Origin: Paulinella micropora
Lineage: Eukaryota; Cercozoa; Imbricatea; Euglyphida
Reading direction: 5' to 3'
Assembly: GCA_009731375.1 (NCBI GenBank)
Contig: BJOX01000060.1
Coordinates: 421,804-470,360 of the forward strand
DNA: 48,557 nt
Position 1 is the first letter of the stretch. The number at the start of each line of letters is the position of its first letter. Below are positions 11,251 through 20,628 of this stretch, piece by piece. Under the pieces are notes generated by a model, which was not told where the DNA came from, did no database searches, and saw only the letters and a program-made list of their open reading frames with translations. The position numbers and the translations under genes were made by a program.

Positions 11251-11937
11251 GTAAGTGTGCATTTTCCTTGCAATGTTTGTAAGCAGGTAATTGCTTCTCC
11301 TGATAATAACTCGTACTAGTTTGTAATTTATTTTTGCAGGTGCCGGTGAAGATCGCCGTCGCGCATGTCACCAAAGATTTAGACTTGATCTGACTAAGTT
11401 AAAGTAGGATTTCATTACCACGCTTCATGTGAACGAAATATGTATTTAAGTAGCTTTAGTAAGTATTAGCAGATAGATGTAAACTGAACGTGCGCTTGCG
11501 CCGCAATATGCGTGGCTGTTTGATGCTGTTTCGGACTTGGGTCAGAGGCGCCGTGTCTTAGTGTCATTCCAAGCAGTGTTTTGTGAGTTTTTGTCTGTCA
11601 GAACTCATCTTAGGAAGTCCTCAAATATTAGTAATTATTGCGTAAAACAGTGAGAGTAATAAATGCTGCACTATTTGCGTGTGTTTCAGTTGAAATTCAG
11701 CACATTTGACACCAAATGACTTGAAAAAAGCAGCTTTTTATACTGTTCCGGACCCTTACCGACCCATGAAAAAGATTGAAGTCAAAGTGAAGTAAAATAA
11801 ATAAAAGTATGTTTTAATATCATTTTTAAATGATTTTCTAGCTTCTCCGTGATTTCTGAGCAAGTTTCGCAAGTCTTAGAAAAACCGGTCCAAACCTTGA
11901 AAATTTTTGGAAAATGTACATACTACAGTTGGGCGAA
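11251..11937. other. 3' UTR intron and AT-rich intergenic DNA
   Basis: Directly after the TAG that ends the DUF7869-like gene there is a consensus donor (GTAAGT at 11251) and an acceptor (TTTTTGCAG ending at 11340), suggesting an intron in the 3' untranslated region. Downstream are AATAAA-like signals (about 11660 and 11797). No gene is seen before the abrupt change of composition near 11938. Confidence 0.5.
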
Positions 11938-11939
11938 TC

Positions 11940-14189
11940 CTAAGTTGTACCCCAGGCGACAGCGGCGCCCCGCTGCTGCTGCCGGGTTACGGCTGTAACC
12001 GCTCCGAGCTCGTGGCGCTGGCGCGACTGGCACGGCCCGAGCAGGGTGGGGTGGGACTGGTGGCTAAGTCGCAGGTGTACGCGCAGAACACGGGCTTCGC
12101 CGACACCGTGCAGCGGGCCTGGAGCATGCAAGGGGAAGCAGTGTCGGACCGCGTGGCCTACGACCGCAGATACGCCCCAAACCACACCGCAGCCAGCCGC
12201 GAGGCCGTGCGGCAGGAACTAGAGCAGCTGTTGCTGCCCGGGGCCCCGGGCACCCCCGACCCGTTCCTCGCGCTGCGCGCGTGCTGGCGCGCCGGAGGCG
12301 CTTGTTCGCTCTCCCCTGCGCCCGCGGAGCTGTACGCCGGAGCCGCCAACGCCCTGGAGGCCGCGCTGCAGGCACGCCTGGCCACGCTGCGTACGACCGT
12401 GGAGCGGTTCCAGCTGCGGTTCCGCGACTTTGCGCCTAGCGCGTTGGCCCTCGAGCAGCAGGCGCGCGGTTTGTACGAACAGGCCCTGGTCGTCAAGGGC
12501 ATCGGGGCAGTGTACAGCGCAATGGTTTTGAACGGCGTAGGTTCCTACTTCAGCGGCTTCGACCTGCTCGCGGGCTCCGCGCCCTGGCTCGAGGGGCAGC
12601 GCCCTAGCTTGGAGTTGGAGTCGGTATGGCTCCAGCCCGCCGAGTTCTCTACCTGGCTGCGGGCCAGCACCGTGCCCTTCGGCAGCGTCTACCCCCCGGC
12701 GGTGCTGGACGGTTGGCTGCGGCCGCCGCTGGCCGAGCTTTCAGCGGGTCTAGGCGACGCCCGCGACGCGCTGCGTGCCGCTTGGCCCAGGCTGGAACCG
12801 GTTTCTTTTTTCCCGCCGCGGACTACCACCCGCCCGACACAGCGGGCGCCCTGGCACAGAGCGGTGCCTTGCTGCGTGACGCAACCGCCGCCTGGCTGTC
12901 GGACTCGCGCTTGGCCCTGACTGCTCTGGACCCCTGGGGGGCGGGGTTACGGTCAGGGCCCACGAACCCGGCGTCGCTGAACGCCACGCCCCTGCGCACG
13001 GTGCCCGCGGGCGGGGTGACAGGCGTCGGGTCCTGGCAGGCCGCGCCCCCGCAAGCCCAGGGCGTCGACCTCAGCTTGGTGCAAGCTCTGGCCGGCGGGC
13101 CGCGGTGGCGCTGACCGCGGCCGACGTGGCCTGGCGCGTCTTCACCACCCTCGCTTACCTGGCTGCTGCAACCCCTCGACGTGACCACGGCGCGCACGGG
13201 CCTCGAGAGCGCACAGTGGCGAGCCCGGCCCTGGCTGGTCGCGCTTGAGAAGTGTTTGGCAGCGGGCCCCCTGGCCTGGACCCGCCGCGCGCTAAACTCT
13301 CCCTCGATCCGCTCCGCGTTCGTGGGCTTCTTGTTTTTGGCGCTCGTGGCGGGCGCCTGGTTCACCTTCTACCTGCCCTTGTACGTCAGCTACGTCGTGT
13401 GGTGCCTGCCGAGCCGCGGCGGCGGCGGCGGTGGCAGCTCGCTGTGGGGCGGCACGCTGCTCGGCAACTTCACCTATTTTCTGGCCTAGCTTCAGCACCA
13501 GGTCCAACAACGGCGAAATGCAGCGCCAGGCGGCCGCCTACGACGGCAACAGGACGCACGCCTGCAACACGCCGCCGACAGCGAGAAGAGCTTCTCCCAG
13601 AGCGTACAGACCGCCGACGGCGTGCGCTAGAAGCTGCAGGAAATCAGCGCCGGGCTGCGGCTTTTCGACGCCTGCGTGCCCCCAAGTTCCGGGGCCGCGG
13701 AGCAGTTGCTGCTTGCCAACCTCACGCACGCTCGAGACCAAGCAACCGATGCCCGGGTTCGACAAGATTGCATATCGGCGGCCCAGCTCGAGCCGGGCGC
13801 CGACGGGCTGTCGCGCGCCGCCTTCTTCGACTGCACACACGACCTCCCCAACTGCTCGCTGACCTGCCGCGGGCCGGACCCCTTCCTGCTCGCCGCCAGG
13901 TCGCGCGAGGGCAGCTGCGCGACGGAGAGCTTGCTGCACACCAGCACCCGCAGATTCGCTTTCCAGCTTCTTGTGTACGCTTATTTTAACATTGCTCGGC
14001 TCCTCATTGTCGCCGCGCTCACGAGGCTCTGGTGGTACCACCTCGACGACGACCTGCCACGGAACTAGGCGCCAAAACCCGTGCAGCGCTGGCAGCCGCG
14101 CGCTCCAAGCTCAATTGCCAGGCCGCACTGATGCTGGGCTTTGCCGCGGTACTAACCCTCGCCCCCGTGCTAGGGCTCAGCTTAGCCTA
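11940..14189 (+). pseudogene. Broken, 5'-truncated multi-span membrane protein gene
   Basis: Successive GC-rich frames continue one another: 11940-12815, about 12800-13112, 13181-13487, about 13575-14066, and a final hydrophobic end to TAA at about 14189. The first segment is Ala/Leu-rich and helical (LQARLATLRTTVERFQLRF). Later parts have N-glycosylation sites (NFTYF, NLTHA, NCSLTC), Cys-rich ectodomain-like sequence and transmembrane segments (AFVGFLFLALVAGAWFTFYL, FNIARLLIVAALT, ALMLGFAAVLTLAPVLGLSLA). At least three frame changes, plus an in-frame TAG near 13628 that is not in a homopolymer, indicate decay. A GDSGAPL string near the start resembles the serine-protease active-site motif, but no His/Asp partners precede it because the gene starts at the breakpoint. 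Family unknown. Confidence 0.45.
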
Positions 14190-14216
14190 AGCACGGGGGC
14201 GAGGGAGAGAGAGCGC

Positions 14217-14266
14217 ACGGGGGGGGGGGGGGGGGGGGGGGGAAGGGGGGGGGGGGGGGAAAAAAA

Positions 14267-14308
<42 letters not shown>

Positions 14309-14311
14309 AAA

Positions 14312-14350
<39 letters not shown>
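14217..14350 (+). repeat. Long poly-G tract
   Basis: About 130 bp, almost pure G, with a few A or T interruptions. It lies between two genes of the element. It could form G-quadruplexes, or its length could be an assembly artefact. Confidence 0.9.
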
Positions 14351-14351
<1 letters not shown>

Positions 14352-14506
14352 GAGCGGGAGAGTTATGTGCTTCCTCTTCCCCCTCCTCTCTTTCTCTCTT
14401 CTCGCTTCACAACACCCCAGCCCTCCGCTCTCTTTTTTCTGTACTTGGTACCAAAAAAGGAAAAAAGAGCAAGGGGAGTTTTGGGAGCTATGGATCGGGT
14501 ACACTG

Positions 14507-15332
14507 ATGGACGGTCTCAAATATGCCGCGAAGTTCGACAAAAAATGCTCGCCCCCACCCGCAGGAAGCAAATGTACGCCATGCGCCAACTGCAGGAAGG
14601 CTAATCAAGGCCACCGGGAGCCGTCCTACGATGCAGATAACGGCTCTGAAGAGGACAAGGAAGCATGGGCCCGAGTGGCCCCTGGTCTTCCCGCGAAAAT
14701 ACACGAGCTGGATCCTGATTTCGGAATTCAGAACAAGCGTCGATAGACAGCTTCTACCAAGCCATGAACCACCAGGGCTTTCAGCTGTCGGATCCGACGG
14801 AGAGCAATGCGCCCCCGGAGATCCGGCGCGGGCTGCACCTTTGTAGGCTCGACGTGACCATAACCGGAAAAGATAATAACAAGCGGGCCACGTCGTCCAA
14901 TCAAGCTATTGTTTTCTTTTGGCACGTCAGCGAGACAGGCGAGATGAGCCAAGTTACGATGGGCGCTGCCACCGGAAGGCTAATATACGACAGCAACGTT
15001 GTCAGGAAAGTAGCAAGGGGCTCGGGCAAAAAAGCGTCGGGCAAGCTTTTGCCTGCTTGCAGCCGGGGGTTCTGGTGGCCGCGCGGCAATACCGAGACCT
15101 TCCTAAATGCAATCCAAGCTGCTATCAACGCCTGCGACCGCAATGATTCAGGCCGGCGTTTGACTTGACGAGAGCCTACATTAATACCGAGATTATCCCT
15201 CCGGCACAACTGGCTGGGAAGCCAGTGTGGGATTTAGGTTACGGTGCCTGGGTGCACACCAACTTCCAGGCCCTCTGCCAAAGGTTGGGGCCTGAAAGCT
15301 GGGGTGAGACGCTCGTGTGGCCTCAAGAATAA
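14507..15332 (+). CDS. Unknown intracellular protein, two frameshifts
   Basis: The frame starts at ATG 14507 with a Cys/Lys-rich segment (CTPCANCRKANQ), continues from about 14740 in a second frame, and finishes in a third frame from about 15148 to TAA at 15330-15332. The product would be about 270 residues, soluble, with a Trp-rich C-terminal part (WDLGYGAWVHTNFQALC). The stop codon lies within the polyadenylation signal AATAAA (15328-15333), a very compact gene end. The frame changes could be sequencing indels or decay. I do not recognise a family. It converges with the small minus-strand gene at 15417-15645. Confidence 0.45.
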
Positions 15333-15333
15333 A
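15328..15333 (+). terminator. AATAAA overlapping the stop codon
   Basis: The TAA stop of the 14507-15332 gene is part of this AATAAA. A minus-strand AATAAA lies only 30 nt away (15362-15367), as expected for two convergent genes sharing one short 3' region. Confidence 0.7.
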
Positions 15334-15361
15334 AGTATGTGTCGTCGTGTGTAAAATTTAA

Positions 15362-15367
15362 TTTATT
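15362..15367 (-). terminator. Minus-strand AATAAA
   Basis: TTTATT on the plus strand, 50 nt downstream of the minus-strand stop at 15417-15419. It is the likely polyadenylation signal of the small membrane protein gene. Confidence 0.55.
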
Positions 15368-15416
15368 AAAAAAAAATCGGGGGGTGCCCCGTGCCCGCCC
15401 CGGAGGAGCAGAAATT

Positions 15417-15645
15417 TTAAGCTGAAGCCGGAGTTGGAGTAGCTGCGTTTACTGAGCCGACCGCGGGCTTATCTGCAGGCACCGCTGTTACGGGCACTAA
15501 CACACAAAGCCACACCACAAACGAAAAAAAAAGAAATAAAAACCAAATGCGCAAAGAATCGGCGGCTGGGCTAGAGATAGGGGCCGGCTCCGGACTCTAG
15601 GTCGGCGTTGCCTGTTAGCAGCTCCCAGAGATGGCGTGCTCTCAT
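15417..15645 (-). CDS. Small single-span membrane protein, one frameshift
   Basis: ATG at 15645 (minus) opens MRARHLWELLTGNADLES and runs into TAG. A second frame overlaps it and carries a strong transmembrane segment (WFLFLFFSFVVWLCVLVPV), then a Pro/Ala/Thr-rich tail (AATPTPASA), to TAA at 15417-15419. A single indel joins the two, giving about 75 residues. A minus-strand AATAAA follows at 15362. It is too short and broken for an unaided gene finder. Its length, single membrane span and compact 3' end fit a small envelope-type protein, but that is inference. Confidence 0.35.
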
Positions 15646-15931
15646 TGGGGGGGGGGATTATCTGTCTCCTTTTGATCTGGAAGAAAAAAGCCAGGGTACT
15701 GAGCGCAAAGCCCCCCCTTTTTTTACGCAGAAGCCTGACAAAAAGTTTTGCAAACCCTAAGGAAAGAGAAGAAAGGGGGAGGGGGTAAGGAGGGGAGAAG
15801 CGCCTCCCCTCCCCCTGTGAGCTCCAAAGTCTGTCTAATTTCGTTCCCCATCCTCCATTTTCTTTTCTCGCTCCCCCGCCCCCTCTCCTCTCTCCTTGAG
15901 CCCCCCGGGCTCAGGGGGCTTAGGCGGGTGA
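15646..15931. other. G/C- and pyrimidine-rich intergenic region
   Basis: It contains homopolymers (C and T runs near 15710-15725), GGGAGGGGG stretches, and a perfect small hairpin GAGCCC-CCC-GGGCTC at 15898-15912. Related hairpins occur at about 27019 and 35289 inside the long direct repeat. It is possibly the promoter and leader of the next gene. Confidence 0.45.
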
Positions 15932-17752
15932 GAAAGCAGGGACGACAAAGTCGAGGCTATCCTGCAAACAGTCAGTGTGCACAATGGCCTATTTTTAAAA
16001 TTCCAAGTGCAGGTCTTAACCTGTAAACGTAAGTCTAATCCTCACCGCTTTAAAGATTATGCAGAGACTGCATTTCTCTACGTGCTGCAGCTAAAGCTCC
16101 CCAAAGAAGGAGTCAATTGCCGCAGCCTGCTAGACTGCGTACGCACTAACAATGTCAAAGGGGACGCTGTAAGCAACATTGCCACTGCCGTGGCACGTTG
16201 CTTTAATACCATGATACAAGACAAGGCAAGGATATGGAGCAATGTGACTGCGACCTACACCCTAGTACTCGCCGAGCAGTTGGAGTGTGTATACCTGGGC
16301 GTACCAAGTGATTTTAGCTGTCTGTCGTCGTCCACCCCGAGAGCTAACGACGCATACTTGACAGGCTTGGTGCAGTTCTCCAATGCGATTTCCGCATACA
16401 TCAACATGTGCGCGGAGCTCCACCAGCACGTGCAAGTCTATGCAAGTGCACGCAGCTGCCTAGATGCTATTGCAGGCATGACACGAGTAATCATTGCGCA
16501 AATGCTAAGCAACCCGCCTATTAAGGATTCCAAGGCGGAAGATATGAAGGAAGGCCCCAGGATTCAACTTTTAGTTACGGACTGCGCTTCTCTGTGGTTC
16601 GAACTGCACAAACAAGGCATCGGGCCCCTGAATACATACATGCAACTTGTACAGTACAACAAGAGCCCCTTTCAGTATTGCCGCCGGGACGACCTAAGAT
16701 TTGCAGAAGTATTCCGCGTGCGGAACCTGGACGTAGTGGAGAGATTCATGTGGGCACTGCTTTTTGATCCGATGGAGCTGTACCACAACGGAAAGCGACA
16801 GACAACACACATGCGCAAGACAAATCTGAAGCTACAGATGCTCATTGCACAGGGAACCGCGACCGCTGCGAGTTTCTACCTGTTGCGGAGCTTGGATGCC
16901 CCACAACCCGTCCCGAAGAAGAAGAAAAAGTCGTTGCGCACTCATAAGATCCATAAGGAAATCCTAGATTTGATCGAGGCAGTTCAAGTTCAATGGCCGC
17001 GGGACAAGTGGCCTTCGGTCGCCCTTTTCTCTGGCTCCCAGAGGGCTCTCAGTTTGGCAAAGACCGGCTCGGTGTTTGTGATACTGGCGTGCGTTTTCGC
17101 TATCAGACTGCTCCAGCAACACTGCGTGGGCATCTTCTCTCCCGTCTGCTTTGTGATGTACGCGCTCGCCAAACTCTTTGGCCATCATTTCTGGGTGAGT
17201 TCATTGGTTGTGCCTGAGGCACAGACCGGCAGACCCACCTTTCTGGTGCGCTACGACCCCCCCGCGCGTGTCGTGCTCTGGCTGTTTGTGGCTGCCTGGA
17301 GTGCTGGCTCTTTCTTATTCTTGGTGCAAGACACGTACAAGTCCTGTTTGGCCTTTGTGCCCGATTACTCCGCTAGCCACGTGCTCTTGCTAGCCGCAGT
17401 AAGCTATGTATGTGTGTTTGCGCACCTGTCTTACGAGACTTTACGATTTTTTAAAGGGAAGCGCTATGTCTCTAGTGGCCAGCGCCTCTTCTACTCGCTT
17501 CACCTGGGCGGCTTCACGACCATGCTTGTGCTAGGCCTTGTGATTTTGTCCTCCCGACCCGAACTTTCCTTCGTTCTCTTACTAGCCATGGCGCTAGACC
17601 TCCTGGTCGAGAGCGTTAGCGCCATAGTCATGCTGGGCAGAAAGCTTTTTTGGATGCACGAAGAGGAAGCTGAAGCTCAAGCCTGGGCCGCTGGCGTGGC
17701 ACAGGCCGAAGCCAGCCCCCAGCCCCAAGCACAGGCCGTTCAGTGCAACTAA
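15932..17752 (+). CDS. Unknown protein, soluble N half and multi-span C half
   Basis: An uninterrupted frame of about 600 codons runs from after a TGA at 15929 to TAA at 17750-17752. There is no in-frame ATG near its beginning, although the upstream sequence is protein-like (DDKVEAILQTVSVHNGLFL). The true start may therefore lie on an unseen exon, be lost, or be at an internal Met. Residues 1 to about 330 look soluble and helical, with Cys and an internal PKKKKKSLRTHK basic patch. The last 250 residues hold about six transmembrane segments (SVFVILACVFAIRLL, VVLWLFVAAWSAGSFLFLV, VLLLAAVSYVCVFAHL, TTMLVLGLVILSS, FVLLLAMALDLLVESV) and an Ala/Gln/Glu-rich tail. It is the longest intact frame in the element, so not everything here is decayed. 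No family recognised. Confidence 0.6.
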   Translation, partial: ESRDDKVEAILQTVSVHNGLFLKFQVQVLTCKRKSNPHRFKDYAETAFLYVLQLKLPKEGVNCRSLLDCVRTNNVKGDAVSNIATAVARCFNTMIQDKARIWSNVTATYTLVLAEQLECVYLGVPSDFSCLSSSTPRANDAYLTGLVQFSNAISAYINMCAELHQHVQVYASARSCLDAIAGMTRVIIAQMLSNPPIKDSKAEDMKEGPRIQLLVTDCASLWFELHKQGIGPLNTYMQLVQYNKSPFQYCRRDDLRFAEVFRVRNLDVVERFMWALLFDPMELYHNGKRQTTHMRKTNLKLQMLIAQGTATAASFYLLRSLDAPQPVPKKKKKSLRTHKIHKEILDLIEAVQVQWPRDKWPSVALFSGSQRALSLAKTGSVFVILACVFAIRLLQQHCVGIFSPVCFVMYALAKLFGHHFWVSSLVVPEAQTGRPTFLVRYDPPARVVLWLFVAAWSAGSFLFLVQDTYKSCLAFVPDYSASHVLLLAAVSYVCVFAHLSYETLRFFKGKRYVSSGQRLFYSLHLGGFTTMLVLGLVILSSRPELSFVLLLAMALDLLVESVSAIVMLGRKLFWMHEEEAEAQAWAAGVAQAEASPQPQAQAVQCN

Positions 17753-17800
17753 ACAAACAGCAACAACAAAAAAAAACAGCAACAGCTCCCTGCCCCTGCT

Positions 17801-17860
17801 CTCCAAGTGCGAGACTTTTTCGAGTTTTTAATTAAAATTTTTTAATACTTTCTTTGCGAG
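17801..17860 (+). repeat. Recurrent element motif, copy after the 15932-17752 gene
   Basis: CTCCAAGTGCGAGAC ... CGAGTTTTTAATTAAAA ... ACTTTCTTTGCGAG is a diverged copy of the motif repeated through the element. It lies 50 nt after the stop codon, which suggests the motif includes 3'-end signals. Confidence 0.6.
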
Positions 17861-18078
17861 ACAGAAGTTTATCGAGGGGATNNNNNNNNNNCCCCCCCCC
17901 CCCCCCCTCCCAACCCCGTAACGCCGTCTATCTGCCCGAGAGAAGCCCTTGGCTACTGTGCCTATCAACGTTTTAATCGTTGTCAGCCGGCACCCAAGGT
18001 TACCTTAAATTAGTTCCGACCAGAAAAAGGGACCACCCCATTAGGGACGAACCGACGAGCGCTATGCACAAGCGAGCG

Positions 18079-19971
18079 TCAATCTCTCCCCGGAAGTAGG
18101 TTAAGGACGTGTCTGCACTTGTATTTCTCGCTAAGCACGACCGGTTTGTATTCGGGGGGCGGCTGTTGGCGCCGCTGCTTGTATGCATCGATAGTTTCTA
18201 TGAAGCTGTGCCATTCTTCTCTTGCAGCGACAGATACTTTGACCTTCTCCCCTAACACGAGAAGAGCTGTTTTGATAGCACATGGTTCCCGACCATAGCA
18301 ACTCCAAGGGTCCATGACACAGGCTAAGTTTTTCACATAAAGCGCCGCTGCTAGTGCATGGCTTTTGTCCAATAATGGCGGCTTTGTGAGGAAGCTTGTG
18401 TTCAACGTCCTACCAGCCTGGAATTGCATTGACTCGGGGTTTAAGCTTTCGTGATTGATTTAGAAGTTCGTTGACGTCATCTATCCCTACTTTTGTGTAG
18501 ACGGCGTTATCGCAGGCTCCTATCTCCATTTTGTAAAGCTGAGCGACTGAGGCGGCAATAGGGCTTAGCACCTTGGTGGTAGTGTCAATGAAGTGGAAAG
18601 CAAACAGCGACAGATCGGTATAAGGGTTACAACTGTTGCGCTCATCGTACCGAGAAAAGAACAGGCCTTCTTTGGTATTGCACGCGATTCGGTACCCTGT
18701 ATAATCGCTCGTGCAATACTCTACAAGTTTGCTCTGTATTACGTTCATGTTGTTTATCCACTGGTGATAGGTTTTCGCGAGCGAGTTGTTAGTGGCATTT
18801 TCTTTTTTGTAGTAATGCTCGGTAAGCAAGAGCAGCCATCTGTAAGGATCCGCCCTTGAGCGCGCATGCCCGTATCGATGGAAATAGCACACTTGGGACA
18901 ACAACCAAGCGTAGCGCTCGGCTTCAAGGGGCAGTCCCTCACCTCGCTGCTTGTCATGCTGATCTAGGAATTCATGCTTCCTTGCTGGGGACGGCAGGTG
19001 GTGATAGCCATAAAGAGGCGCTTTTCGATGCGCGTACTTCTCGAGTTCGGCCACATATTGGTTCTCGTGCCCCGGCTGTATGAGTTTGCCTAGCTCCACC
19101 AGAGTGCAAACGGGCTTGGCCAGCTTCAAAGCAAGTTCATGACCCTCCCGCTCCTGCCCCTGCCCCTCCTCCTGCCCCTGCCCCTTATTTCGCAACAGCG
19201 TGTTTAAGACCTCGAGCCCAGCTTCCCAGGGGCAGGGATCCGTCCCTCCTGTTTGAGTGACTTGCAGCTATTAGCCAAGAGTTCTATGAAAAAGGCCAGG
19301 GCCAGATCCTGTACATCAATCAGTGACAAGCAGCTGTTGCTCACAGGCAAAGACGCGCTGAATTTGGAATTGTGGTAGCCATCCACATCCCCAACCAAAA
19401 CCCGCCATGACTGATTACTTTCTTTTTGATTGAACAACCGCGATGCACGTAGCCCCAGAAGCAAAAAAGGTTTATAATTACCAGTAGCAGCAGCATTTTT
19501 CACAAACGAAGCGTATTGTTTCAGAGTCTTGTAGGCTGTCCAGGTAGCGGAGTAGTCGTGCTGGTTGCTTTCGCTTAAAAAGTCGAACAAGCTCTGTTTT
19601 TTTGACGTCTGTAAAAAGAAAATAGTAATCCGATAATCCGGTTCGTATACATTCCTCGCGAGGCTTTTGAAAAGTTCAGTGAAGTCTGTAGGCGGATCAG
19701 AAAATGTGTTGAGCTGTTTGTAGAATGCCAAGAATTTTTCTTGTGTCATTTTCTCGTACTCGTTCTCTTGGCAAATGCCGATTCTATTCTTAAAAATGTA
19801 AGAGCTCCACTTCTTGGAAATATCGCATTCTTCTTCGGCTTTTTTTGTTTGCGACAGAGCACACATTAAGATGCTATCTCCTGCGTCTATGTAGATGCCG
19901 CCTTCACGGACATTGAAGTGCCTATTGTCGCTAATAGCAGACAAGAATTTTTGGTGTGGTGGTGGTTGCAT
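18079..19971 (-). CDS. Unknown protein of about 620 residues, two frameshifts
   Basis: ATG at 19971 begins a frame to 19204. This continues in a second frame (about 19230-18410) and a third (18429-18079). The junctions lie at a GGGACGG run near 19245 and near 18430. The product looks soluble, rich in Lys/Asn/Tyr/Phe (FLSAISDNRHFNVREGG, YRITIFFLQTSKKQSLF), with a Gly-Gln-Glu low-complexity linker (KGQGQEEGQGQE) between the first two blocks. No signal peptide, transmembrane segment or known domain is seen. Its composition is less GC-rich than its neighbours. Both ends of this gene recur, inverted and with the middle missing, at 22170-22610. The frame breaks could be sequencing indels, because the long frames on either side are otherwise clean. 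Confidence 0.5.
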
Positions 19972-19993
19972 TGCTTTTAACTAAAAGAATACA

Positions 19994-19999
19994 TTTATT
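19994..19999 (-). terminator. AATAAA of the 20092-20469 gene
   Basis: Minus-strand AATAAA, 93 nt after that gene's stop and just 23 nt before the ATG of the next minus-strand gene. The 3' signal and the next leader share the same short interval. Confidence 0.5.
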
Positions 20000-20091
20000 T
20001 AGGTTGCTGATGTTCCCAGCACACACAACTTAATCTTCTGATCCGCTAAGGCAGCAGGGGAGAGGGGAGGGGGGGGGGGGGGGGGGGGGTT

Positions 20092-20469
20092 TCACGGGAG
20101 GACGGAGCCCCTTGCGCCCACGAAAAGGACACTGGCTGCGATCACGGCAGCGGCCAGAAAACAAGCGCACATTGGAAGTGCTATGCAGGCGAAAATCTCA
20201 TACTCTGGGTAGCTTTCTTGATAGATAGTACTAGGGCAAAGACCACTTGCAGGTTCTACACTGCTCCCCAGACAGCGTCCTGCGCGGGTGTCCCAGAAGG
20301 CGCGTTTGGGCCGTGTACGTTGTGTCCGATATAACCAAGCACAATAGAGCCCGATTACAGCAAGTATCAGACCAAGGCTGACAAGCGTCTTGTATTTGGC
20401 AAGGACCTCCAACCATACAACGGTCGTACTCCAAGCACGAAACTTCCACGGCAGCGTTGATAGCGGCAT
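20092..20469 (-). CDS. Two-span membrane protein of 125 residues
   Basis: Intact frame with ATG at 20469. Two hydrophobic segments (TLVSLGLILAVIGLYCAWLY at about residues 28-47 and CIALPMCACFLAAAVIAASVL at about 94-114) flank a loop of roughly 45 residues with Cys, Arg and Tyr (AGRCLGSSVEPASGLCPST). This hairpin arrangement with Cys in the loop is common in small viral and vesicle membrane proteins, but no family is recognised. A divergent zinc-finger gene starts 160 nt upstream, and the two share the intergenic region with a TATA box and a gap. Confidence 0.55.
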   Translation of the reverse strand: MPLSTLPWKFRAWSTTVVWLEVLAKYKTLVSLGLILAVIGLYCAWLYRTQRTRPKRAFWDTRAGRCLGSSVEPASGLCPSTIYQESYPEYEIFACIALPMCACFLAAAVIAASVLFVGARGSVLP

Positions 20470-20495
20470 GCTCGGGCTTTCCTCCCTTTATCTTG

Positions 20496-20505
20496 TATAT
20501 AAAAG
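20496..20505 (+). promoter_or_regulatory. TATA box (TATATAAAAG)
   Basis: A consensus TATA box on the plus strand in the divergent intergenic region, about 124 nt before the zinc-finger ATG. The distance is uncertain because a 10-N gap and a G run lie between. Confidence 0.5.
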
Positions 20506-20628
20506 TTCATCCTGTTGAGCCACAGGGGGGGGGGGGGCANNNNNNNNNNGGTAAGAAACCCTCCGACCAGGACTCTTAGTCCAGAGAAAGAGAGCGAGTG
20601 CATACACCAAGAAAACCGTCTGGCACGC

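Noticed and set aside
11940-11990. Trypsin-like serine protease suggested by GDSGAPL
   Set aside because: Only the Ser motif is present at the truncated start. No His or Asp motifs can be seen, and the downstream sequence is unlike the family.
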